Assembly: GCA_938049335.1 (NCBI GenBank)
Contig: CALIYX010000023.1
Coordinates: 183,686-247,685, forward strand
Length of the DNA: 64,000 nucleotides
Direction of reading: 5' to 3'
From: an uncultured Clostridia bacterium
GTDB lineage: Bacteria > Bacillota > Clostridia > Peptostreptococcales > Anaerovoracaceae
This document shows positions 29,232 through 37,711 of this stretch, piece after piece (positions within the stretch are counted from its first letter, which is position 1; every line of letters begins with the position of its first letter). Under the pieces are notes generated by a model that saw nothing but the letters and a program-made list of their open reading frames with translations, was not told where the DNA came from and searched no databases. Position numbers and translations under genes: made by a program.

Positions 29232-29952
29232 GTTTTACGCCTCCAAATAGATTTGCAACAAAGTCATTGCTTGGGTTTTCTAAAATCGCATTTGGCTTAT
29301 CAATTTGGCAAATCTGCCCATTATTCAGTACAGCTATTCGATTTGCTAAAAGTAAAGCCTCATCCGTATCATGAGTAACGAATATAATTGTAATGCCAAA
29401 CTCCTCATGTAGCCTCTTGATCAAAGTCTGAAGTTGCTTGCGAGAAATCGCATCCAGTGCAGAAAAAGGCTCATCCATAAGCAAAATTCTAGGCTCTCCT
29501 ATTATAGCTCTTACTATTCCTACCCTTTGTTGCTCACCGCCCGAAAGCATGCTAGGAAGACGGTTTAAATATTCATCCGCGGAAAGTCCAACCTTCTCTA
29601 AAAGCTCAATCGTCTTTTTCTTTATTATATCCTTGTCCCAACCCTTCATTTCAGGGATTATAGCTATGTTTTCTGCAACAGTAAGATTTGGAAAAAGTGC
29701 AATTTGCTGCAGTACATAACCCGTTGATAGACGAAGCTCTCTCTGATTGTAATCTTTAATGCGTTTATCATCCATGTATATATTTCCGTCGGTTGGCTCT
29801 AGCAAGCGGTTTAACATCTTTAACATAGTTGTCTTACCAGAACCCGAAGGTCCAACTAGAACCATGAATTCACCATCATCTATGCTTAGATTTACGTCCT
29901 TAAGAACCTCTTTTTCTCCATAGCGCAGGGCTACATGCCTATATTCAATCAT
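29224..29952 (-). CDS. ABC importer ATPase, EgtU/OpuC type
   Basis: This protein has 242 residues. Walker A is GPSGSGKTT (about 35-43), the signature LSGGEQQRVG (about 137-146), Walker B LLMDEPFSALD and the switch FVTHDTDEA. It lacks the C-terminal CBS domains usual in OpuCA and OpuBA-type osmoprotectant ATPases, consistent with the shorter EgtU-type ATPase. Its gene overlaps the fused permease/binding subunit, so both should make one importer. Confidence 0.93.
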   Translation of the reverse strand: MIEYRHVALRYGEKEVLKDVNLSIDDGEFMVLVGPSGSGKTTMLKMLNRLLEPTDGNIYMDDKRIKDYNQRELRLSTGYVLQQIALFPNLTVAENIAIIPEMKGWDKDIIKKKTIELLEKVGLSADEYLNRLPSMLSGGEQQRVGIVRAIIGEPRILLMDEPFSALDAISRKQLQTLIKRLHEEFGITIIFVTHDTDEALLLANRIAVLNNGQICQIDKPNAILENPSNDFVANLFGGVKHE

Positions 29953-29994
29953 AAATTACCTCAATCGAAGCCGCGTTTTATAAGTATCAATATC

Positions 29995-30487
29995 CTAAAT
30001 ATTGTCCTTTAATGCAGTTGCTTTTCTTCCTAAAACTCGCTCAATATCGTCCGATACTCCAGACTGTTCTCCTACTGCAATAGCAGTATATGTGCTAACC
30101 CATGCATCATATTCCCACTGCTCTGCCTTCCATTTTTTTCGTGACTCATATGCTTCTTCAACTGTTTCATCAACATATTTCAGTTCGCGACCAGAAGCAG
30201 CGCCTATAATTTTAACGATTTCTTCAATGGAAAGTTCCTCTGGTCCTGTCAAATTTAGTATTTGATTCTTCCATTTTTCAGGTTCTTGTAGAATTTTTGC
30301 AGCTACTTCAGAAACATCCTTGCGGGCAAGTGTGGAAACTTTACCATTTCCTGCTGGTCCTCTTACCTCCCCATATTCAAGCGATATTTCAATGAAGAAC
30401 TCTTGGTAAAAATTATCTCTTAGAAACGTATAGTCAAAATCAAGTGCCTTTATATAATCTTCTGTTTTAGCGTGATCTCTAGATTTT
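29995..30487 (-). pseudogene. Truncated NmrA/SDR-type NAD(P)-binding protein
   Basis: The open frame between a stop at 30488-30490 and 29995 encodes the C-terminal part of an atypical SDR protein: RDHAKTEDYIKALDFDYTFL, then EVRGPAGNGKVSTLARKDV, then LNLTGPEELSIEEIV. These segments match the substrate half of NmrA-like quinone or NAD(P)H-binding proteins. The whole Rossmann N-terminus with the GxxGxxG motif is missing, and no start codon with a ribosome site is present. A shorter frame from ATG 30252 could in theory be translated. I call it a decayed gene. Confidence 0.75.
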
Positions 30488-30508
30488 GATTATAAATATA
30501 CTGCTACA

Positions 30509-31492
30509 TCAAATTTTTTTGATGACGTCTCCTATATCTTCATTTATACAAATACTTCTGTCTTTGATTTGTTCAGGACAATATGCCTCCCCATAATTAA
30601 TGCATGCATATGTTGCATTCATGTTATCTTTGACCATCTGCCAAAATGGATATTTTATGATAACTGGCGTGTTTGCTCCAACACCTAGTTCAAGGTATAA
30701 AGCCTTACTGTGTTTACGCTCCTTGAGAAAATCATAGTATCTCTCTGATGCAGCATGCCAGCCCTCATCTTCAACAAAGCTATTATCAGCACGTAGGTTC
30801 ATCGTCACATCTGAATTATCATCTACACATCTAGGAATTAGACCACTTGGTATTCTCATAGAAATCTTTCTATCTTGAGGTATATCAAACTCTCCATTCT
30901 CGTTCTTAACAAATCCCTGAGCCTCCATAGCTTTCATTACCCATTCTTCGTTATCATAGGTGTTTTGATTTCTCGGGTTTAAACTTTGGAAGAGTCCATA
31001 ATCTCCTTGGGTATAGAATAATCTATTTTTATCAAAGCCTGCTCTCTGAAATTGATGATCAACATTTGTTGTAACAACAAAATAATCCTTATCCTCTATC
31101 AAAGTAAGTAGATCTTTGTATACAGACTTAGGTGCTTCTACATAGCGATTAAAATATATATGCCTCGCCCACCAAGCCCATTTAGTTTCCTCGTTTGGAT
31201 ATGGAAAAAATCCGCCTGAATACATATCGCTAATATTGAACTTCTCAGCAAAATCAAAGAAGTACTTTTCAAATCTTTCGCCACTATATGTAAAGCCTGC
31301 TGAAGTCGACAGTCCTGCTCCAGCACCTATTACAATAGAGTCCGTATTATTTATAGCTTCCCTTAGACGATTTATTTCCTCATCATTTGTCTTGTCTGAA
31401 AAAGAAATATTGTTCCCCAGACTTCTTGATAAATTAAGTCCTCTTCGAATCGTATCTCTATATCCATCTTTTCTATTGTAGAAACTCCTCAT
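30509..31492 (-). CDS. SirTM-type sirtuin, macrodomain-linked
   Basis: This protein has 327 residues. The frame stays open to 31588, but ATG 31492 with AGGGAG just upstream is the better start and overlaps the macrodomain stop by 20 bases. Sirtuin motifs are GAGAGLSTSAGF (residues about 51-62), TTNVDHQFQRAG, QGDYG and LELGVGANTPVIIKYPFW. The last, together with the macrodomain partner, marks the SirTM group. Known SirTM enzymes add ADP-ribose to a lipoylated GcvH-like protein and the partner macrodomain removes it. No GcvH-like or lipoate ligase gene is nearby. Its operon partner is interrupted by the mobile element. Confidence 0.88.
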   Translation of the reverse strand: MRSFYNRKDGYRDTIRRGLNLSRSLGNNISFSDKTNDEEINRLREAINNTDSIVIGAGAGLSTSAGFTYSGERFEKYFFDFAEKFNISDMYSGGFFPYPNEETKWAWWARHIYFNRYVEAPKSVYKDLLTLIEDKDYFVVTTNVDHQFQRAGFDKNRLFYTQGDYGLFQSLNPRNQNTYDNEEWVMKAMEAQGFVKNENGEFDIPQDRKISMRIPSGLIPRCVDDNSDVTMNLRADNSFVEDEGWHAASERYYDFLKERKHSKALYLELGVGANTPVIIKYPFWQMVKDNMNATYACINYGEAYCPEQIKDRSICINEDIGDVIKKI

Positions 31493-31913
31493 AATACTCC
31501 CTATCCTCATCCTTAAATACATTGAATACGATTCTATCCATCGCATCGTGATTCTTTGTGCACCACTTTTCAACAGTAGATGTCGCAATCTGAGCTGCTC
31601 TTCTGTTTGGAAATCGGAATACTCCTGTTGAGATGCAACAAAATGCTACGCTTCTAAGTCCGTTTTCCAAACACATATCCAGCACATTTTCATAACACAA
31701 AGCAAGTTCATTTTCTTTTTTTGCAGTAAGCTTTGATTCGACTATAGGTCCGACTATATGTATTACATTCTTTGCTGGAAGATTATATGCATCTGTCAGC
31801 ATTGGGATTGCAGTAGGCTGCTCATAATTATTCCCGTATAGCTTTCTGAGATCATTCATCTTGTTATTACACTCTTCTCTTAGCTGTATGCCAGCAAAAG
31901 TATGTATCTGATT
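31473..31913 (-). pseudogene. 3' half of the split macrodomain gene
   Basis: The macrodomain frame runs from the AAT core codon at 31911 to the stop at 31473. It begins NQIHTFAGIQLREECNNK and contains NVIHIVGPIVESK and AFCCISTGVFRFPNRRAA, the phosphate-loop region of ADP-ribose-binding macrodomains. An internal ATG at 31859 opens a 128-codon frame, but that product would lack the first half of the fold. Joined at the AAT core to the half at 43653-44021, the gene codes for 268 residues without any frame change. Confidence 0.92.
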
Positions 31914-33723
31914 CGCAATACTTCACTGAATCACACAGTTTAGTGACATCTTCTTGGGGTGAATCTTTACTTACAAAAAAATCATCATAATCCTCAGATT
32001 TACAGCCTTTTATAAAGAAATGGCAAATTTCTTCTTTTCCATTTCTAGTCACATAAATCCTTTCTACAAGTGTCTGAATCATAGAAATCAGCTCTGAAGG
32101 GATAGCCTTATCAGCTTGCTTCTTAAATGATAAAATCAGGCTCTTAATCTGTTCAAAATCATTTATCTGCGTTTTACTATCTTCAGAAGTAGTTACAAGC
32201 TTTTCTAAAGCCGTCTTTTTAACACTAATCTCACCCGCTATGGACTCAAGGTCACGCTCTATATAAGGTCTTGCAGCAGAAGTTGCTGTTCTTAATGATT
32301 TTACAACTATGGCCATCTCTTTTTCAAGCTGTTCGATTTCTTTTTGGTAAGATTTTATATCCTTTTCTCTTTGGTCATTTTCCAACAAAACATCAATCTT
32401 CTGTTGAATACTTGATATGTAATAGTTTTGCTCATCTTTAGTTAAATCTGATATCTTATCTACTACATATTCATCCATTTCCACTCCATGAACAGCTATG
32501 TAACCACATTTCCCATTTCTTACCGCATTCGGACATGCATATTTGAATCTTGGTTTCCCATGTGTATAGCGACCGCTCTCTGTAATTACATTCAGCCTCC
32601 TATTGCATTTAGGACAAAATATAATCCCTGAAAGTAAAGCATTGGTCGCTCTGTGAGGACGGTTATATTTATCAGCAATATCCTCTTTTAGGCTTTGTGC
32701 TGCAATCCAGTCTTTTGCAGTAACAAATCCCTCATGCTTTCCAACTGCCACTATCCAGTCAGATGTATCTTTCTGTTTTGTCATTTTTGTAAATTCAGGA
32801 TGGACAAATGTTGAATCTTCTGATTCCTCTTTTGTCTGCTTGGTTCTATTGTAAACCGAAATCCCATGTACACCATCAAAATCATTTAGTTCTCCGTATA
32901 CATTAGCATCTGCATCAATAAAATATTTATAAGCTTCTTCATCCGCTATGCAGTATACCGGATTTCTTATAATGTCTTTTACTGCAAGCAGAGTAAATTC
33001 AGCACCATTCTTTGTTCTATAACCTTCCTGATTTAGCTGCATCGCAGTAGGATGAAGTCCACGCAGCGATAAGAATGTTGTAAATATGTGCTGAACTAAA
33101 GCTTTTTCTTCTGGCACAGGCACAAGATAAGTAAAAGCATTCTTCTTTTTGCCACTGCCATATTTTGAACGCTCAGCAGTATAGCCAGTCGGAGTAATCC
33201 CACCCATCCAACGCCCATCTTTAGCAAGTTCCATTAAGTTATCCTGCAAGCGTTCGGTTATTATATCCCTCTCAAATTCTGCAACAACTCCAAGCATCTG
33301 AATCATCATTTTAGAATTGGCATCAGTTGTATTCAAGTTATTAGAGCTAATTAGCAATGCTACATTGTATTTATTCAGGTAATCAATCAGATTCATCAAG
33401 TCTGACATTTTTCTGCTAATACGGTCAAGTTTATAACAGACTATAGCCCTTATCTTTTTCCTTTCCACATCCCTTATCATTCTCTGAAAATCCGGTCTGT
33501 CTGAATAGAATCCACTCTTGCCTTCATCTTCATAAATTCCAAATTCATAGCTCTCAGGCAATTTCAGATGTAGCCTTGCATATTCCTTACAGTATTCTTC
33601 TTGGTTTGCAATGGAATCTCCTTTGTGTGTTATTTTGGATTTTCTTGCATATATTACAACCAGACGATTATCTTCTTTATCTAATTTCTTAATTTCAACC
33701 ACCTCCTTTTCATATACACACAT
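31867..33723 (-). CDS. Large serine recombinase (integrase of the element)
   Basis: This protein has 618 residues. The resolvase catalytic domain is about 20-165, with VVIYARKSKITHKGDS holding the nucleophile region. A recombinase domain (about 185-300) contains TPTGYTAERS and GYRTKNGAEFTLLAVKDII. A zinc ribbon (about 375-410) has CPKCNRRL and CPNAVRNGKC. A coiled coil lies at about 430-515. It should catalyse site-specific integration and excision between short att sites. The last 15 residues (ESDTYFCWHTAKRRV) are encoded by host macrodomain DNA past the att core. The start is unsettled: ATG 33723 lies 9 bases from a -10 box (leaderless), while an AAGGAGG would fit an ATT start at 33693. Confidence 0.95.
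   Translation of the reverse strand: MCVYEKEVVEIKKLDKEDNRLVVIYARKSKITHKGDSIANQEEYCKEYARLHLKLPESYEFGIYEDEGKSGFYSDRPDFQRMIRDVERKKIRAIVCYKLDRISRKMSDLMNLIDYLNKYNVALLISSNNLNTTDANSKMMIQMLGVVAEFERDIITERLQDNLMELAKDGRWMGGITPTGYTAERSKYGSGKKKNAFTYLVPVPEEKALVQHIFTTFLSLRGLHPTAMQLNQEGYRTKNGAEFTLLAVKDIIRNPVYCIADEEAYKYFIDADANVYGELNDFDGVHGISVYNRTKQTKEESEDSTFVHPEFTKMTKQKDTSDWIVAVGKHEGFVTAKDWIAAQSLKEDIADKYNRPHRATNALLSGIIFCPKCNRRLNVITESGRYTHGKPRFKYACPNAVRNGKCGYIAVHGVEMDEYVVDKISDLTKDEQNYYISSIQQKIDVLLENDQREKDIKSYQKEIEQLEKEMAIVVKSLRTATSAARPYIERDLESIAGEISVKKTALEKLVTTSEDSKTQINDFEQIKSLILSFKKQADKAIPSELISMIQTLVERIYVTRNGKEEICHFFIKGCKSEDYDDFFVSKDSPQEDVTKLCDSVKYCESDTYFCWHTAKRRV
31911..31913. other. Attachment core, left end of the element
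   Basis: ATT on the plus strand (AAT in gene orientation) is the left copy of the 3-bp core. It separates host macrodomain sequence (left) from element sequence GCG... on the minus strand (right). Together with the copy at 43653 it defines an element of 11742 bp. The reconstructed empty site reads ATAGATAATCAGATACAT, coding for IDNQIH. Confidence 0.85.
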
Positions 33724-33731
33724 TTAATGCT

Positions 33732-33760
33732 ATTATATCGTTGGATTGAAGAGAACTCAA
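33732..33760 (-). promoter_or_regulatory. Promoter candidate of the recombinase gene
   Basis: The minus strand reads TTGAGT, a 17-base spacer, then TATAAT. The first ATG of the recombinase frame follows the -10 box after only 8 bases, so a transcript would begin within one or two bases of that ATG. This suggests either a leaderless message or a start further in. Confidence 0.6.
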
Positions 33761-33789
33761 TGTGTATTTTATATTTTTCATCACAAAAA

Positions 33790-33963
33790 TCAGATATTAT
33801 CTATTTCCATCATTACTCTTATATACTTTAAGAATTCCACAGAATAAGCCGATAGCCTGTTTATAATCCAGCTAACTCTTTTATCCTGAAACTTACGCAT
33901 AGCTTTTTCCAAATTATCTCCATAATGGATAACACATCTCATATTCTCATATCTATTAATCAA
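33790..33963 (-). CDS. Small basic protein of the mobile element, 57 residues
   Basis: The frame starts at TTG 33963 with GGAG seven bases upstream and ends at TGA 33790. The product contains MRCVIHYGDNLEKAMRKF and KRVSWIINRLSAYSVEFLKY. It is helical and basic with a clear coding look. It is separated from the recombinase start by 66 bases. Small proteins at this position in such elements may act as excision factors or regulators, but that is inference. I do not recognise the family. Confidence 0.6.
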   Translation of the reverse strand: MINRYENMRCVIHYGDNLEKAMRKFQDKRVSWIINRLSAYSVEFLKYIRVMMEIDNI

Positions 33964-34044
33964 TTATACGCTCCTTCACAAATACTGTTTTATAAAATTA
34001 GGCACTCTATAGACAGGTTAAAATCAAGAAATCCGCATAAATAA

Positions 34045-34074
34045 AGGACTTAGGCACATAGACACCTAAATCCT
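34045..34074 (-). terminator. Hairpin after the helicase gene
   Basis: A 10-bp stem with one mismatch (AGGACTTAGG with CCTAAATCCT) extends into flanking AT pairs. It lies 92 bases past the helicase stop and has only a weak T run, so termination is probable rather than certain. Confidence 0.5.
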
Positions 34075-34165
34075 AATTTATAAAATATCTTATTCAGTTT
34101 TAATTTTTTCTGATAAACTTGAAATCTACTGCCTATGATGCCTTATCGATAGTCAAATTTTCTTG

Positions 34166-35560
34166 TTACATTTTGTCCTTAGTAAAAGGATTCATCCCCG
34201 GACAGCGAGATATTCCTTTATATCCTCTAGCATATTTCCCATCATTCATAGGAATGTTCTTTTTGTAACTAAGCCCCATTTTCAAAGCATTATCCCTCAG
34301 ATACTTTGAAAATGTATTTTTAGAATAAGGTCTTTCTAAATTATTATCACACCAGTCCAGATAAACGTCGTACAAGTCTTTGAATGTACTCTCCACATCT
34401 TCCTGATATAGCAAATAGCCGTCTGATTCAAAGAAATCTATAAGATTATCATTTTCACGCTTGGTATTTTCTAAAGTCTGCTTTGTCCTGTCACTGATAG
34501 TAAAATGAAAATTATTCTTTGCTAAATGCTTTAATCCTTCCAAGCACCACATAATAATTCCTTCAATTTCTTCTTTCAGCTTTTTAGCCAAATCTTTATC
34601 ATCTGTTCTGTTGGGGTTTCTTTCTTTTACTACAATCACAATCTGTCTGCGATAAAAGCCATCAGATTTGTCATATAATGAGGTTAATGTTCCGTTTCCA
34701 AATCCCATTATCCGTACATAGAGATATCCCTGATAAGCCTGTTTTCCCTTTTTCTCCAAGTCCATCTTATCTTCCATTGTAATAACTGCTTTAAGTATAT
34801 TAGTATCGCTCAATGCTTCCATTTGCATATCATCATCCACCATAAGAAGCATTCCTTCCTGATTTGCCCTGCAAAATTTATCCTTAGATAATGAAGCTAT
34901 GGAGCATATATTCATGTTATCCCCTAATATATAACGCATAACCAGTCCTATTCTGGATTTGCCCTCTCCTCCCTTTCCTATAAGCATAAGCATTGATTGT
35001 GCCTTTGTAGTAGGTATAAGGCAATACCCTAGGAATTCCTGCAAAGTTATAATGTCTTCCGGATGTAAAAGTTCGTTTAGAAATTCTATCCATTTACTTG
35101 GATATGATGCATCCGGATTATATCTAATCGGCAACCTATTAGCACAAAACAGCTTTTCTTTATCAAAAATACCATCAATATAGAAGGTACCATTAGCAAA
35201 ATGTATCTGTTCTTCTGATATCGGCAGCTTATCCTGCATACATTTCAGCTTAAGCACATCTAATATTTTTCTGATTTTTGCTGATATATTAGTCTTTACA
35301 TAAGGCTCAAGCTCTTTCAATATTTCCTTAGAAACTTTTTCTTCTAAAATATGCCCGTCAATATCATAAAATGATGAACCTACATATATCATAGTATGTT
35401 TAGATAGAAACCATTCACAAAACGCTATCTCATCAATTTGTTTACCATCCCACCAGTTAAGTTCATCTGGTATGTGATTTTTGTTTTTTTCTATCTGTTT
35501 GTGAGCTTCGTTTATTATCTTTATCTGCTCCTCTGTAAAATTCATTTGTTCTTTGTTCAA
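34166..35560 (-). CDS. P4/D5-type replicative helicase of the element
   Basis: This protein has 464 residues. The N-terminal third resembles the D5_N domain (for example FCEWFLSKHTMIYVGSSFYD). The SF3-like helicase core starts with LMLIGKGGEGKSRIG (Walker A, about residues 193-207) and LLMVDDDMQM (Walker B, about 238-247), then FGNGTLTSLYDKSDGFYRR with the sensor-type residues. A winged-helix end follows. It overlaps the primase gene in another frame near 35463-35560, a normal compact arrangement. With the primase it probably replicates the excised circle. Confidence 0.88.
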   Translation of the reverse strand: MNKEQMNFTEEQIKIINEAHKQIEKNKNHIPDELNWWDGKQIDEIAFCEWFLSKHTMIYVGSSFYDIDGHILEEKVSKEILKELEPYVKTNISAKIRKILDVLKLKCMQDKLPISEEQIHFANGTFYIDGIFDKEKLFCANRLPIRYNPDASYPSKWIEFLNELLHPEDIITLQEFLGYCLIPTTKAQSMLMLIGKGGEGKSRIGLVMRYILGDNMNICSIASLSKDKFCRANQEGMLLMVDDDMQMEALSDTNILKAVITMEDKMDLEKKGKQAYQGYLYVRIMGFGNGTLTSLYDKSDGFYRRQIVIVVKERNPNRTDDKDLAKKLKEEIEGIIMWCLEGLKHLAKNNFHFTISDRTKQTLENTKRENDNLIDFFESDGYLLYQEDVESTFKDLYDVYLDWCDNNLERPYSKNTFSKYLRDNALKMGLSYKKNIPMNDGKYARGYKGISRCPGMNPFTKDKM

Positions 35561-36125
35561 TTTCTATTACCTTCTTTCCATAATATTTCAAAAAATAAAC
35601 TCTGTCAGAAATATTACCATCCCATAAAATATCAAGAAGATATTCTATATGGTCTATATTCTGCAGAGCTTCCACAAAATAAGGATGCCACTCCAAATCC
35701 TCATTTACCGGCACATATTCAGTTTTCCACCGTTTCAATAGGTTTAGATATTCACATAAAACTCTGTAACAATGGTTACAAGTTTCTCTAAATATCTGCT
35801 CATTCGTTTTCTTTGGCTTTATCAGTTTCTTTTTTATAGACGGATGTCGATAATTTTTAACCTTATCATATGTAAGTCCAAAATCTTCACATATCTTAAT
35901 TGCAGCATCCTTAACAGAAAGTCCAAAATATTTTGATACAAAATCTACCGCATCTCCCTTTTCTCCACAGCCAAAGCAAAAATATCTGTCACCAATTTTC
36001 ATACTTGGAGATTTATCATTATGAAAGGAGCAACAAGCCATTCCACTTCGATTTATTTTAATTCCATAGTGACGGGCAACACTCTTTGTATCTACATTTT
36101 CTCTTACAGCCTCAAACATATTCAT
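35463..36125 (-). CDS. CHC2 zinc-finger primase-like protein
   Basis: This protein has 220 residues. The CHC2 zinc finger is at about residues 31-54 (CCSFHNDKSPSMKIGDRYFC, then FGCGEKGD). A helical region with VSKYFGLSVKDAAIKICED follows, as in DnaG-type primases, but no TOPRIM catalytic domain is present. It could prime with the helicase as partner, or serve only in DNA binding. Its ATG overlaps the relaxase stop (TAATG), and its C-terminus overlaps the start of the helicase gene by about 98 bases. Confidence 0.88.
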   Translation of the reverse strand: MNMFEAVRENVDTKSVARHYGIKINRSGMACCSFHNDKSPSMKIGDRYFCFGCGEKGDAVDFVSKYFGLSVKDAAIKICEDFGLTYDKVKNYRHPSIKKKLIKPKKTNEQIFRETCNHCYRVLCEYLNLLKRWKTEYVPVNEDLEWHPYFVEALQNIDHIEYLLDILWDGNISDRVYFLKYYGKKVIEIEQRTNEFYRGADKDNKRSSQTDRKKQKSHTR

Positions 36126-37375
36126 TACATCTCACCTCTTTCTGAGGTCTTTGTTTTAGCTTTATTCCTGTTAGCAGAACTTATTGACACCTGCTTTCTT
36201 TTTTCAAGAAGTTTATCCATAATACTTGGTTTAACCTCTTTAGTAATATTGGTTTTAATAGCTTCTTTCTTTTCAGGACTCATTAACATAGACTTAACCG
36301 CATTTATGACTCTATTTGCCATACTCTCTATCTTGCTTTGCACCTTGGCAAGCTGTTTAAGTGCAAAAGCTCTTATCTCCTTAGGAACTTTTATCTCATT
36401 AGAAGATAATGCAGTCTTTGCCTTTTCTATTTCTGCAATATCTTCCGTTCTTACTTTATCGGATATTTCTTTTGTAAGTTCCTCACAAGCCTTGTCATAA
36501 GCTGTTTCAGCGACTTCATTTAACAGAGCATCTACATCATCTATCTTGATTACTAACTCATCATGCTTTAGCTGAAGTTTTTCATTCTCTAATGTAAGTC
36601 TTTCGTTCTCGGTCTTTAATTTTTGTACAATGTAGTCTACTTTTTCCAAATAGCTTGCTCCCCCATATTCCGGTATCATATCAATGGAAAGTCCATGATT
36701 TTTACAAATATTTAAGAAAATATTTCTGCATTCAGAATCAAAGCTCATTTTTCTATTATTATATTTTCCTTTTGGCTTTTCAGGATTTGGCAGCTCAAAT
36801 TCCAAATTCTCCAGAGCCTTATCCTGCTGTGGGCAGAGTTCTCCATATTTATTTAAGGCATCAAATACATGCCGTTCATGAATATGTGGAGTGGCTTCAT
36901 CTAAGTGCAATGCCCAATCCAAAATATGAACATGTGAACCAAATCTCCTCTCAAATTCTTCAAAATATTCTGCTGCAATTACCGCTAAGAGTTCAGATTC
37001 AACTGTACCGTCAATATTGCCCAATTGTAAAATTGTTTCTTCCGGACAGGTCTTATTATTTTTCAGAACATCATCTATGGTTCGATTCCTATCTTTATGC
37101 CTATTTGCAATATTCCTTTCGTTCTGAGCTTCTACATAGTCGTTGTAATTCTCATAGTAATATATTCTCTCAATTTCTGAAAAATTATACTTCCTTTCTA
37201 CGCCCATTGCCTGATGAAAATATCCCTGATAGCAATCCCAGTATAAATTTCCTTTTGCCTTTTGGGCATCAATATGTGCTGAATGTTTTAAGTCAAATGC
37301 TCTGTCATTGTGTTTTGGATTATAAGTTCCATGCGTTCCCGACCTTCCATTATGTCTTGTTGCCTTTAATCCCAT
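36125..37375 (-). CDS. MobV-like relaxase
   Basis: This protein has 416 residues. The N-terminus has NPKHNDRAFDLKHS and a nucleophile-type Tyr-rich segment (ERIYYYENYNDY). The metal motif HLDEATPHIHERH sits near residues 157-169, matching the MobV/Pre pattern of His-x-Asp-Glu-x-Thr-Pro-His-x-His. A coiled coil (about 245-300) and a basic C-terminus complete it. It should nick the origin of transfer, probably in the hairpin region 37438-37711 just upstream. It is translationally coupled to the primase. Confidence 0.88.
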   Translation of the reverse strand: MGLKATRHNGRSGTHGTYNPKHNDRAFDLKHSAHIDAQKAKGNLYWDCYQGYFHQAMGVERKYNFSEIERIYYYENYNDYVEAQNERNIANRHKDRNRTIDDVLKNNKTCPEETILQLGNIDGTVESELLAVIAAEYFEEFERRFGSHVHILDWALHLDEATPHIHERHVFDALNKYGELCPQQDKALENLEFELPNPEKPKGKYNNRKMSFDSECRNIFLNICKNHGLSIDMIPEYGGASYLEKVDYIVQKLKTENERLTLENEKLQLKHDELVIKIDDVDALLNEVAETAYDKACEELTKEISDKVRTEDIAEIEKAKTALSSNEIKVPKEIRAFALKQLAKVQSKIESMANRVINAVKSMLMSPEKKEAIKTNITKEVKPSIMDKLLEKRKQVSISSANRNKAKTKTSERGEM

Positions 37376-37405
37376 CTAATTCTCCTTTTCCTTATTTTTT
37401 GCATT

Positions 37406-37434
37406 AAAAAAGGAACCGATTTCTCGATTCCTTT
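37406..37434 (-). terminator. Terminator upstream of the relaxase gene
   Basis: The minus strand has AAAGGAATCGA, loop, then TCGGTTCCTTT with TTTTT. It is 31 bases before the relaxase start, so it may attenuate transcription coming from the DUF6414-like gene or the oriT region. Confidence 0.75.
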
Positions 37435-37437
37435 AAG

Positions 37438-37711
37438 TTAAGACTATTTAATTTTTATATTTCATAAAGCTGATTATTCTCGATTCTGCGGAGCAAATAG
37501 CTTGTGTTCTCGCCAAGTAATACCCAGTACTTAGTGGCGAAACGCCACTAACTGGGCAATGGCTACGCCCTTGACCTGCTAAGAGCTTGCCCTTAAACTT
37601 GATTAAGCCTTTACCTACAGAGCTTTATACAAGCTCTGTGTTTATCACTTTTCAAATTATGATTTATTAAGCAGTATCTCAACCACTTATGCTCTTAGTA
37701 ATATGGTTAAG
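37438..37711. other. Hairpin-rich region, candidate origin of transfer
   Basis: No coding frame is seen. Three inverted repeats stand out: CCCAG...TTAGTGGCG with CGCCACTAACTGGG around loop AAA (37523-37556), CTTAA...TTAAG (37592-37607) and ACAGAGCTT with AAGCTCTGT (37617-37639). The region is richer in GC than its surroundings. Its place directly upstream of the relaxase gene is the usual place of oriT. The nick site cannot be assigned by eye. Confidence 0.55.

Noticed and set aside
31493..31588. Longer start for the sirtuin gene
   Set aside because: The added residues come from macrodomain DNA in another frame and have no family match, while ATG 31492 has a ribosome site and a short operon-type overlap.
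31913..31917. TGCGA as the attachment core
   Set aside because: This five-base string is shared by both ends, but the resulting empty site would code for DNANQIH, two residues longer than the DNxIH spacing of the intact paralogue. The AAT core restores the normal length and frame.
36021..37407. Plus-strand frames of 159 and 250 codons opposite the relaxase and primase genes
   Set aside because: They have no ribosome site, no recognisable domain and mirror well-supported genes on the minus strand.
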